Both the position numbers and the translations under genes were made by a program. A stretch of 64,000 bases of DNA, taken from the NCBI RefSeq assembly GCF_018320785.1, contig NC_054868.1, positions 212,885 through 276,884 of the forward strand, read 5' to 3'. The notes below the pieces were generated by a model. It was not told the DNA's origin. It did no database searches and saw only the letters and a list, made by a program, of their open reading frames with translations. Below are positions 38,601 to 48,549 of this stretch, one piece after another (within the stretch, counting starts at the first letter, position 1; the number at the start of each line of letters is the position of its first letter). This DNA is from Cheilinus undulatus. Its lineage: Eukaryota; Chordata; Actinopteri; Labriformes; Labridae.

Positions 38601-41600
38601 CAAAAACAAGTAAAGTAGGAACTTTTGTCAATTACTCTAGAAAATACTGGCCCTTGAATGTTTGCTTTATGTGTAGAGCAAAACTCCTCTGCCTACAAAA
38701 ATGTAGTAAACTGCTATTTAAAACACGTCAGGTCAAAGAAGTATTGCAGCCTGAGCGGTTTGAAAATTGCAGTAGGTCACATTGTGATTTCATCTACATG
38801 TTGATGAGCTGCCCAGCCCTACCTGTCTCCACAGTATTCAGATGCTGACGTCAGTGCTGCTGGGGGGCTGTGAAGTCCATGGACCTGGACTGGATGGACA
38901 AATCCGGAAAACTACACCCCGTATCTTTTTATGAAGGCGTCCCAGCTTTTCTGAGTGTAATAAGCGGCTGTTTTTGGTTTTAGTGGTTGTTAGAGACGTG
39001 TTGAGGCTGATGACGGTGTAGTGTGACTCCTTAACAGCGGAGGTCAGAGGTGAAGTGGTTGGATCTGTCTAAGACTCTGATGTCTCGCTGGGAGGACGTG
39101 GCGTCCGTCACCAGACAGCTGGATCACCTGGAAGGACTCCAGCTCAGGTGTGCTCTCCTGATCACCTGGACGTTTGTGTAGTCCTCTCCTTCCTTCGTTT
39201 CCTCTAAACTTCCTGTTATTTTCAGCTCAAACAGGCTGCGGTTGTCCTCAGAGCCGAGCGCTCACGGCGAGGCGTTTCTCCGACTGAAGACCCTCGCCCT
39301 CAACAGCTGTGACCTCACCTGGCCTCAGGTACGCCTCTCATTGCTGTGACCCCCTGACTCTTCTGCTGGTGAAGGAGAGCTGCTCAGATAAGTCCATCAG
39401 TCATGATGGTGCCTCGTCTTTGTCTCTGTCCACTCAGATCCTGGAGTGCGCCCCCATGTGGCCACAGCTGGAGGTCCTGAGTGTGGAGGGGAACAACATC
39501 ACAGAGCTGCAGAGGTGGCGCTGCTGTTTGTCCACATGTCTGTGATGTTTTCAGAGCGTGTCGACTTTATTTAACCGTGTGTGTGATGTTTTAAAGGCCG
39601 GAGGGAGTCCTGCAGACCCTGAAGACCCTCAGTCTGTGTGAGAACCCTTTAAACCAGGACACGCTGCTCCAGATCGCTGCTCTGCCCAGGTACAGATCTA
39701 ACTAACACTCTAACAGGAGCCTGTCATCACTCTGCAGTCTGCTCTCAGCACCATCACCACAGAGTCAAACCTGAATTTAGACATTTTTACTGCTTTATTA
39801 GAATAAATAAAACCCTCAGGCTGACAGCAGAGTTCAGATCCTCTCCTCAGGTCTTAGTTGAAGCTCTGTAGTTCAGATCCTCTCCTCAGGTCTTAGTTGA
39901 AGCTCTGTAGTTCAGATCCTCTCCTCAGGTCTTAGTTGAAGCTCTGTAGTTCAGATCCTCTCCTCAGGTCTTAGTTGAAGCTCTGTAGTTCAGATCCTCT
40001 CCTCAGGTCTTAGTTGAAGCTCTGTAGTTCAGATCCTCTCCTCAGGTCTTAGTTGAAGCTCTGTAGTTCAGATCCTCTCCTCAGGTCTTAGTTGAAGCTC
40101 TGTAGTTCAGATCCTCTCCTCAGGTCTTAGCTGAAGCTCTGTAGTTCAGATCCTCTCCTCAGGTCTTAGTTGAAGCTCTGTAGTTCAGATCCTCTCCTCA
40201 GGTCTTAGTTGAAGCTCTGTAGTTCAGATCCTCTCAGTAAAAATTCTCCAGCTCAGTCAGGGTGGATGGGGACCGTGGACAGGTGGACAGACGTTTTCAG
40301 GTCTCTCCAGAGATGTTGAGAGGGTTCAGGTCAGGGTTCTGGTCCCTCTAGGACATTCAGAGTCTCTTATCCACTTCTGTGGGGTCCTGGCTGTGGTCTT
40401 TGGGTCACTGTCTTGGTGGAAGGAGACCCTTTGGTCCAGTCTGAGGTCCTGAGCCTGTGGATCAGGTTTTAATTGAGGATATCTCTCAGAGACCCTGACC
40501 AGCCTCCCAGTCCCTGCTGCTGAGAAACACCCCCACAGCATGATGCTGCCACCACCATGCTTCACTGTTGGGATGGTGATCAGAGTCCTGGTTGGTCCAG
40601 ACTTCATCATGTGAGGATTCTGGAGGCCACTGTTCTCTCTGGAACCTTCAGAGCAGCAGAAATGTTTCTGTAGTCTTCTCCAGATCTGTTTCTGCAGCTC
40701 CTCTGACCTTTGACCCTTGGTTTCAGCTCTGATGTCATTGTAAGCTGTGAGGTCTTCTATAGAGAGGGGCGTGGCTTTGTAATCATGTCCAGTCAGGTTC
40801 ATTTAGCACAGGTGGACTCCAGTCAGGTGTAGAAACATCTCAGCAGAGACATGGAGGAACCTGAGCTAGGGTTCCTGAAGACTCTGAATCAGCTGTTTAT
40901 AGGTGGATAGAAGTCTCATTCACACAGACTGGAGCTGCTTTAATAATCTGTCCTGTTCTTTCAGATTAGAAGAGTTAAATCTGTCGAAGACCGGGCTGAC
41001 TGAGCTTCGGTTTGAAGATGCTGCTCCTGGTAAAAACCTCTAAAGAACAGACCTGTCCGTTAGGTGTTCACATCCAGGTGTATCTAAATGATTTCCCTCT
41101 CTAGGATCTGTGACAGCCATGTTCCCCGCCCTGAGGAATCTGTACCTGGACCACAACAGCATCAGTGAGGTCTGTGTTCCTAAGCTCAAGTCTGGTCTGC
41201 TGGTTCTGGTCTCAGTATCTCTCCGTAGCGAGGTTAAATCTCCTCCTCTGTCCTCAGTGGTCCGTGGTGGACGAGCTGGCCAAGCTGCCCAGTTTGTTGA
41301 AGTTGTCGTGTCTGAGTAACCGCCTGGCGAGCAAAGACGGAAACCCGCAGACAGCAACGCAGCTGCTCATCGCCAAAATGGGACGGCTGGTCGTCCTCAA
41401 CCGCTGCGAGGTAGGCGGAGCCTCTCTGAGTGTGTTTATGTGGCTGTGATTGCGTGTTTATGCTGATCTGTTGCCGTGGTTTCCGTCAGATCCACCCTGA
41501 TGAGAGGAGGGGGGCGGAGCTTGATTACCTGAAGATGTTTGGGGAGGAGTGGCTTAAAGCCGGAGGGGGCCGTCAGCCAGACAGCCAGTTCACCCATCAG

Positions 41601-44600
41601 CATCCTCGCTACCTGACCCTCATCGACAGTAAGTCTTCCTGTTTCATTCTCCTAAGCAGGACTGTTGGACTGAAGACCCTGACCCGGTCTGCTCGGTTTT
41701 TCAGAGTATGGCGCTCCAGAAGAAGGCGAGCTGAAGAAGCCGGAGGAATTTGCTCTGAAAAACGAGCTGTTAAGTAAGTCCCGCCTCCTTTTCTCATTGG
41801 CCGATCACTGGGGGTCATCATTTAGACCCTGGTAGTTCTAAAGGGGGTCATCATTTAGATCCTGGTAGTTCTAAAGGGGGTCATCATTTAGACCCTGGTA
41901 GTTCTAAAGGGGGTCATCATTTAGATCCTGGTAGTTCTAAAGGGGGTCATCATTTAGACCCTGGTAGTTCTAAAGGGGGTCATCATTTAGACCCTGGTAG
42001 TTCTAAAGGGGGTCATCATTTAGACCCTGGTAGTTCTAAAGGGGGTCATCATTTAGACCCTGGTAGTTCTAAAGGGGGTCATCATTTAGACCCTGGTAGT
42101 TCTAAAGGTGGTCATCATTTAGATCCTGGTAGTTCTAAAGGGGGTCATCATTTAGACCCTGGTAGTTCTAAAGGGGGTCATCATTTAGACCCTGGTAGTT
42201 CTAAAGGGGGTCATCATTTAGACCCTGGTAGTTCTAAAGGGGGTCATCATTTAGACCCTGGGAATTCTAAAGGGGGTCATCATTTAGACCCTGGGAGTTC
42301 GAAAGGGGTCTGTATTTAGACCCTGGTAGTTCTAAATGGGGTCATCATTTAGCTCCGGGAAGTTCTAAAGGGGGTCTACATTAAGACCCTGGTAGTTCTA
42401 AAGGGAGTCATCATTTAGACCCTGTAAGTTCTAAAGGGGGTCATCATTTAGGCCCTGGTAGTTCTAAAAGGGGTCATCATTTAGACAGTGGTAGGTCTAA
42501 AAGGGGGTCATCATTTAGACCCTAGTAGTCCTAAAGGGGGTCATCATTTAGATCCTGGTAGTTCTAAAGGGGGTCATCATTTAGACCCTGGTAGTTCTAA
42601 AGGGGGTCATCATTTAGACCCTGGTAGTCCTAAAGGGGGTCATCATTTAGACCCTGGTAGTTCGAAGGGGGTCATCATTTAGACCCTGGTAGTTTTAAAG
42701 GGGGTCATCATTTAGACCCTGGTAGTTCTAAAGGGGGTCATCATTTAGACCCTGGTAGTTTTAAAGGGGGTCATCATTTAGACCCTGGTAGTTCTAAAGG
42801 GGGTCATCATTTAGACCCTGGTAGTTCTGAAGGGGGTCATCATTTAGACCCTAGTAGTTCTAAAGGGGGGTCATCATTTAGACCCTGGTAGTTCTAAAAG
42901 GGGTCATCATTTAGACCCTGGTAGTTCTAAAAGGGGGTCATCATTTAGACCCTAGTAGTCCTAAAGGGGGTCATCTTTTAGACCCTGGTAGTTCTAAAGG
43001 GGGTCATCATTTAGACCCTGGTAGTTCTAAAGGGGGTCATCATTTAGACCCTGGTAGTCCTAAAGGGGGTCATCATTTAGACCCTGGTAGTTCGAAGGGG
43101 GTCATCATTTAGACCCTGGTAGTTTTAAAGGGGGTCATCATTTAGACCCTGGTAGTTCTAAAGGGGGTCATCATTTAGACCCTGGTAGTTTTAAAGGGGG
43201 TCATCATTTAGACCCTGGTAGTTCTAAAGGGGGTCATCATTTAGACCCTGGTAGTTCTGAAGGGGGTCATCATTTAGACCCTAGTAGTTCTAAAGGGGGG
43301 TCATCATTTAGACCCTGGTAGTTCTAAAAGGGGTCATCATTTAGACCCTGGTAGTTCTAAAAGGGTGTCATCATTTAGACCCTGGTAGTTCTAAAAGGGG
43401 TCATCATTTAGACCCTGGTAGTTCTAAAAGGGGGTCATCATTTAGACCCTGGTAGTTCTGAAGGGGGTCATCATTTAGACCCTAGTAGTTCTAAAGGGGG
43501 GTCATCATTTAGACCCTGGTAGTTCTAAAGGGGGTCTTCATTTAGACCCTGGTAGTTCTAAAGGGGGTCATCATTTAGACCCTAGTAGTTCTAAAGGGGG
43601 TCATCATTTAGACCCTGGTAGTTCTAAAGGAGGTCATCTGTTAGACCCTGGTAGTTCTGAAGGGGGTCATCATTTAGACCCTGGTAGTCCTAAAGGGGGT
43701 CATCATTTAGACCCTGGTAGTTCTAAAGGGGGTCATCATTTAGACCCTGGTAGTTCTAAAGGGGTCATCATTTAGACCCTGGTAGTTCTAAAGGGGGGTC
43801 ATTATTTAGACCCTGGTAGTTCTAAAGGGGGTCATCATTTAGACCCTAGTAGTTCTAAAGGGGGTCATCATTTAGACCCTAGTTCTAAAGGGGGTCATTT
43901 TTTAGACCTGGGGATCAGCTGTGACCCGGAGAAAGAAGAGAAAACTTTATTTATCTTCTGGTCTTAGAGAGTCTGGCTTTACCAGAGGACAGTCCAGATC
44001 CACAGTCCAGATTCTTCAGTGGGGCTGTGGTCTTAGTGGGACTGTTCCAAAGTCTAGTCCTTTATCTGCATCAGTGGTGTTCAGAGTTAGACCAGATGAA
44101 TGTGATCTGATCAGATCTCTTCCTTTCCACCAGAGATCCTGTTCGTGTTCCCTGAAGATGCTGACAGGAAGTCGATAGAGAAGAAACTTCCAGGTAAAAC
44201 AGAAGAGACCTGACAGGATCAGACATGTGATGTTTAATGTAGACCACATAGGAGAGAACTAACCCTACCTCTGTTGTGGTCCAGCCTCCATGGTGATCCA
44301 GAAGGTGAAGGGCCTCCTCTACAGGCTGCTGAAGATCCCTGCAGTAGAACTGAAGCTCACCTACACCAGTCCAAAGGTAGTCCAGATCTGCTTTAGTCAC
44401 CAGTCCAAAGGTAGTCCAGATCTGCTTCAGTCACCAGTCCAAAGGTAGTCCAGATCTGCTTTAGTCACCAGTCCAAAGGTAGTCCTGATCTGCTGTAGTC
44501 ACCAGTCCAAAGGTAGTCCAGATCTGCTTCAGTCACCAGTCCAAAGGTAGTCCAGATCTGCTGTAGTCACCAGTCCAAAGGTAGTCCAGATCTGCTTCAG

Positions 44601-47600
44601 TCACCAGTCCAAAGGTAGTCCAGATCTGCTTCAGTCACCAGTCCAAAGGTAGTCCAGATCTGCTGTAGTCACCAGTCCAAAGGTAGTCCAGATCTGCTTT
44701 AGTCACCAGTCCAAAGGTAGTCCAGATCTGCTTCAGTCACCATTCCAAAGGTAGTCCACATCTGCTGTAGACACCAGTCCAAAAGTAGTCCAGATCTGCT
44801 TCAGTCACCAGTCCAAAGGTAGTCCAGATCTGCTTCAGTCACCAGTCCAAAGGTAGTCCAGATCTGCTGTAGTCACCAGTCCAAAGGTAGTCCAGATCTG
44901 CTTCAGTCACCATTCCAAAGGTAGTCCAGATCTGCTGTAGTCACCAGTCCAAAGGTAGTCTAGATCTGCTGTAGTCACCAGTCCAAAGGTAGTCCAGATC
45001 TGCTGTAGTCACCAGTCCAAAGGTAGTCCAGATCTGCTGTAGTCACCAGTCCAAAGGTAGTCCAGATCTGCTGTAGTCACCAGTCCAAAGGTAGTCCAGA
45101 TCTGCTGTAGTCACCAGTCCAAAGGTAGTCCAGATCTGCTGTAGTCACCAGTCCAAAGGTAGTCTAGATCTGCTGTAGTCACCAGTCCAAAGGTAGTCCA
45201 GATCTGCTTCAGTCACCAGTCCAAAGGTAGTCCAGATCTGCTGTAGTCACCAGTCCAAAGGTCGTTCTAATGCCTGTTAGACTTTAAAGGATGACATCAT
45301 CAAAGACAGGATATAGAAGGTTGGAGAAGCTGGGGATGTTGGGAACCTGAACCCTCAGAGGATCCTTTAGAATCCAACTCCATCTGAAATCAGCCACATC
45401 CTCAAAACTGCTGTAAAAATGATACTTTAATATTATTTCCACCTTAAAGAGTCAGTCTTGTCAAACTACTTCAGCCTGAAATATGTGAATCAAATAATAA
45501 TGATATGTAGAAATTTAAACCCTTGAAGGGCCAGTTTGGTTCCATAACCCCACTGTTTTTTTAATGAAAACACTTAAACTGCTGTAACTTGATTTTATTA
45601 TTAGATACACACAGAGTGTGTGTGAAGCTGGACATTAAAGAGACACACACACCCACACACACCCCATTATCCATCACCTACAGTGGCACACACTAACATT
45701 TCAGCTGCAGGATTCCTTTAAGAAAACTGTAGAAAGTGAGATTTTGTTGCACGCTTAGAGCGGGGAAAAGTAGCAGCATGTGGTTGACCAATATAAAAAT
45801 TAAAAACTGAAGGCCAGTAGTACAAAATTACATCCTGACATCAAGGAATGCATTAGTTTAAGTTCAGATAAATGTGGGATCAAAAATGGCATTTTCAGTG
45901 GTTTTTAATGGGGCCGTTTCTGTCTGAAGGAGCAAATGTGTCATTCTTTTCATAGTTTAGCCATTTTAGGCTAATTTAACCAACTGATACAACTGTCCAA
46001 AAATGTGTTCAAGATGAATATCCTCTGGTATATTTGAGCTTCATTCATTCTACACAGCCAACATGGCATGAAAATAAAACAGAATGTACAGAAAAAGGTC
46101 CCAGGATCCTCTGAGGGTAAAAATTGCTGTGCAGCCTGAGCAGTTATCATCTATTGTGGGAAACAAATGTATGATAGAACTTTTTTCTAGGGATGCGTGG
46201 TTAAACTTGTTGATCAAATAAGCTGGTGTGAGATTTACAGGTCAGTTAAAACGATCACCAATCATTTTTATAAACTGCTCTTTGATACTGAACCTCCTTC
46301 CACTAGAGGCCGCTGTAGCTTCAGTCAATGGCTGCTGCCCCCCCCCCGTCTGAGCTTTCCCATGGCGGGGGTTGCCAGGTCCACGGTTTTCCTGTGTGCT
46401 AAGCAGACACTGACGTGTATTTAATATCCAGAGTAGGGCTGAACGATGTAGATAAACAATCTAACTGCTGTTATTTTTCCAATTTATTTTTCCACAAGCA
46501 ATAAATCAGTTTTTATTAACAAGAGTACCATATTAGATAAAACTAGGAATACATAACTTTAAAAAAGAAAAGACATTTTCTTTCATATCTTTTCTTGTTA
46601 TTCTTGTTTTGAATAAGAAACGCACACACACGAGGGAGGAAAATAAGATTTTTGTAAAAAAAAAAAAAAAAATCCACAACAGAAACTCTGTTTGCATAGA
46701 GTGTAGAGCAGTGATACTCAACATGTGGCTCTTTAATGTCTTAATCTGAAATATTATTCCCCCAGAAAACCTTTAAAAAAACTTTTTTTTTAATTTGCCA
46801 TGTTCACCATTTTTGCCACTTTTTCCCCATTTATTCCACTGTAATCCAATTTTCTTACCCTTTTTCACCATTTTTGGCCCATTTAAGCAACATTTGCCGT
46901 TAAATATCACTTTTCAAATTTTTCCCTAAATTTTTCCTTCTTCTTTTTTTGCCACTTTTCCCCTTTTTTTTGCCTCTTTTCGTCTAAATAAGCTTCCTTT
47001 TGCCACTACATACCACTTGGTTCATATTGTCTTGCTCATTTTTGCTACTCATGACTGCTTTTTGCCCATTTTAGTCACTTTTTACTCTTTTTTTTGCCAC
47101 TTCTGAACCATTGTTGCTACTTTCTGACTTTTTTCCACATTTTCTCCCAATGTTCGCCCCCCTTTCATCCATTTTTGCCACCTTTAACTTATTTTGATTG
47201 TACTTATGCCGTTTTTGTCACTTTACACCTCTCAGATTGTGGCTCTTGTAAAGGTATTTTTCTGCAGGTTGAGTAACTCTGCTGTAGAGCATAAAACATC
47301 TACTCTAAAAACTCTATCTGGTATTCTGACACATTTCAGGTTGCAGAAATATTACACTGTCTGTGATTAGAATATTACAGCAGGCCAGATTCTGATTTAA
47401 TCCAGAGTGGAATAAACGGCCTCATTTACCCCAGATAGAACCAAATCAACCAGCAGAGAACAGAGATCTGCGGTGCCACACTGGCACATAGACACACACA
47501 CGCCACACACAGAAGCAGCACACCTGCACACACACACGTGAAAAACACGAGGTGTGGCAGAGGTTTGACTGGCGTGTGTTAAATTTCAGCGTTGGGCTGG

Positions 47601-48155
47601 TTTTTATCGGCCGCTGGGGTGGATTTGTCACCCAGACCTGGCAACCCTGAAGTATGAGGAGCTCAGCGCTAGCTTAGCGGTTAGCGTGTAGCAGGAACAG
47701 CACGGTCTGACAGGTTTTTAACTAGTAAATGGAATAAAGTGGTATGCAGGCTAACTACTACCCAGAGTGAAAAGAGGAAACACAGCTGATAGTGAGATTG
47801 ATCTACAGAGGAACGAAGGCTGGGGGAGCTAGCTGCTAACGTTAGCCTCGCTGTAGAGAGGATACCAGGCTCACACGGCCGCTGACACAGGGACTGTTTC
47901 TGAGGATTTTCTCCTCTTTAGACCCGTCAGGTAAACACAGTTTGACTCTGAACGGAGAAACAGGCGTTTAGGAACACCCCTACCTGCCTCCCTTTATTTA
48001 TTTATCTCTAAGTAGGCTGAAAAGAGCCAGCCGTACTAACGTCAGCCTTCTTATTCCAGATGGAGGGGACAGAGTTTGAGATCGACAACGACCTGAAGTC
48101 TCTGCGGTTTTACTCCATCGAGGACGGGGACCGTGTCCTGGTCCGCTGGTCCTGA
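35611..48155 (+). CDS. tbce: Tbce, tubulin-folding cofactor E
   Basis: Coding exons 35611-35725, 37433-37517, 37597-37734, (doubtful 37813-37842), 38835-38920, 39048-39147, 39226-39328, 39438-39514, 39597-39689, 40965-41029, 41105-41169, 41258-41410, 41490-41628, 41705-41773, 44134-44193, 44285-44376, 48060-48155. Without the doubtful exon they give 1536 nt and 511 residues (human TBCE 527). TBCE binds alpha-tubulin in the cofactor pathway that assembles alpha/beta heterodimers. The CAP-Gly domain shows [18 protein letters not shown] and [13 protein letters not shown]; leucine-rich repeats follow ([44 protein letters not shown]); the C-terminal ubiquitin-like domain has [15 protein letters not shown] and [23 protein letters not shown] 35611 is chosen from the N-terminal length of relatives; an in-frame ATG at 35569 also exists. 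The missing residues fall between exons 3 and 5. Confidence 0.93.
35719..35990 (+). repeat. 38-bp array that copies the tbce exon-1 splice donor
   Basis: Seven units start at 35719, 35757, 35795, 35833, 35871, 35909 and 35947. The first overlaps the last seven bases of coding exon 1 (ACATCAG) and its donor GTAAAC, so every unit repeats ACATCAG/GTAAACACACC. Units look identical. Read-through from exon 1 meets a TGA within five codons. Confidence 0.95.
36240..37080. mobile_element. dispersed repeats in tbce intron 1
   Basis: From about 36870 the sequence is an inverted relative of the insert at 32816-33135: AGCTGTTTCTGTGGCTTTAA and GAGCTGTCTGACTCCACCCC both have counterparts there. The stretch 36240-36480 has A-rich, low-complexity DNA. 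The piece 36580-36780 is not recognised; its open frame has no domain I can name. Boundaries approximate. Confidence 0.45.
37813..37842 (+). other. tbce: candidate tbce exon 4, no usable donor
   Basis: After a good acceptor (CTCATTTCAG) the sequence, in phase with exon 3, reads [10 protein letters not shown], similar to the human TBCE stretch before GFDSI. It then hits TGA one codon later. No GT donor in the required phase follows AAGCG (the next bases are TTGAAT). Skipping it joins exon 3 to exon 5 in frame, with loss of about 16 residues relative to human. It may be a real exon damaged by a small indel or sequence error, an exon whose end I misplaced, or a decaying exon. Confidence 0.4.
37938..38821. 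mobile_element. 884-bp hAT-like element next to the tbce exon-5 acceptor
   Basis: Ends are CAGGGCTG and CAGCCCTA (inverted). The direct repeat CCTGTCTC flanks the element exactly (37930-37937 and 38822-38829). The right copy is followed by CACAG and exon 5, so the element landed inside the polypyrimidine tract and duplicated it. The interior is AT-rich with no transposase. Confidence 0.85.
39832..40237. repeat. 39-bp minisatellite, about 10 copies, tbce intron
   Basis: The unit GTTCAGATCCTCTCCTCAGG plus TCTTAGTTGAAGCTCTGTA is repeated about ten times with one T-to-C variant (TTAGCTGAAG). It lies between tbce exons 39597-39689 and 40965-41029. Confidence 0.95.
40326..40905 (-). mobile_element. 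Tc1-like transposase fragment
   Basis: The minus strand encodes [20 protein letters not shown] followed by TGRLVR, then [20 protein letters not shown] and KWIRDSE. These are the Tc1 transposase catalytic-core blocks around the second and third DDE acidic residues ([10 protein letters not shown] equals the usual QQDNDPKHTA). The N-terminal DNA-binding part and the end are lost, and a stretch around [10 protein letters not shown] is altered or frame-changed. The fragment opposes tbce, in its intron. Confidence 0.85.
41811..43910. repeat. 33-bp minisatellite, about 63 copies, tbce intron
   Basis: The unit TCATCATTTAGACCCTGGTA plus GTTCTAAAGGGGG, with many point variants and single-base G-run length changes. 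A roughly 430-bp block starting about 42501 is repeated almost exactly from about 42931: the variant series CTAGTAGTCC, then GTAGTCC, TTCGAAGGGG and AGTTTTAAAG recurs in the same order. Begins about 37 nt after the donor of exon 41705-41773. Confidence 0.95.
44363..45262 (+). repeat. 34-bp array that copies the tbce exon-16 splice donor
   Basis: The unit CCAGTCCAAAGGTAGTCCAG plus ATCTGCTTTAGTCA is repeated about 26 times. The first unit overlaps the last exonic bases (CACCAGTCCAAAG) and the donor GTAGTC of exon 44285-44376. Variants: TTTAG/TTCAG/TGTAG, CATTCC, and TCTAGATC. Units are 34 bp, so use of downstream donors shifts frame by 34n nt; a TAG appears at the third unit. Confidence 0.95.
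45263..46708. other. tbce last intron, left part, no gene
   Basis: Contains an ACACAC-rich stretch near 45640 and a poly-C tract near 46340, with short non-homologous open frames. A repeat-like GGGATGCGTGG occurs near 46192. No exon recognised. Confidence 0.45.
46709..47281. mobile_element. 573-bp hAT-like MITE with near-perfect 8-bp target duplication
   Basis: The left end is CAGTGATACTCAACATGTGG and the right end CAGGTTGAGTAACTCTG (reverse complement CAGAGTTACTCAACCTG). Flanks GTGTAGAG (46701-46708) and CTGTAGAG (47282-47289) are 7/8 identical and fit NTNTAGAN. The interior is TTTTTGCCACTTTT-rich, the inverted form of the copies at 13.2, 20.9 and 33.4 kb. Of the copies in the window it has the clearest termini. 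Lies in the last tbce intron. Confidence 0.85.
47290..48059. other. tbce last intron, right part, no gene
   Basis: Single-copy-looking DNA with a CA-rich stretch at about 47495-47540, leading into the acceptor TTATTCCAG of the final tbce exon. Nothing else recognised. Confidence 0.45.
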
Positions 48156-48388
48156 TCCAGATTCAGGAGGTGAAAAACAAGGACTTATCGGACTAAACGC
48201 TCTCTGCTTTGGGGTCAGACCCAGATGCAGGAGCAGACTGGATGCTTTCTATGTGTGGCACTGAGACGTGGATTTACTTTATGAGGACTCAGTCAGGATC
48301 TTTCATGGTAATCTGTTGGCTCCACCTCCTTCAGGACAGCTTTAGAGCTTTGCAGCAATCACAGCAGCCTTCACTAACACCTGAGTAC

Positions 48389-48546
48389 AATAAACAAGCA
48401 GCAGAGCTGTCAGCAGATCCTCTCTGAATTATTCTGTTTATTATTGAACTACTAGCTCTGTGAATGAGCGAGAGGTTTATGAGGCAGGACAGCCTCCTGA
48501 ACGAGGAGGGACAAACTAAACCAGGAGGCCAACATCTGAAAATAAA
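48389..48546 (+). terminator. tbce: candidate tbce poly(A) signals
   Basis: AATAAA occurs at 48389-48394 and 48541-48546, about 235 and 385 nt after the tbce stop codon. The second lies at the edge of the following repeat. Usage not determinable from sequence. Confidence 0.5.
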
Positions 48547-48549
48547 GGA

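Noticed and set aside
40326-40802. Host gene on the minus strand in a tbce intron
   Set aside because: [16 protein letters not shown] and DSDPKTTA mark it as a Tc1 transposase remnant lacking its N-terminal and C-terminal parts.
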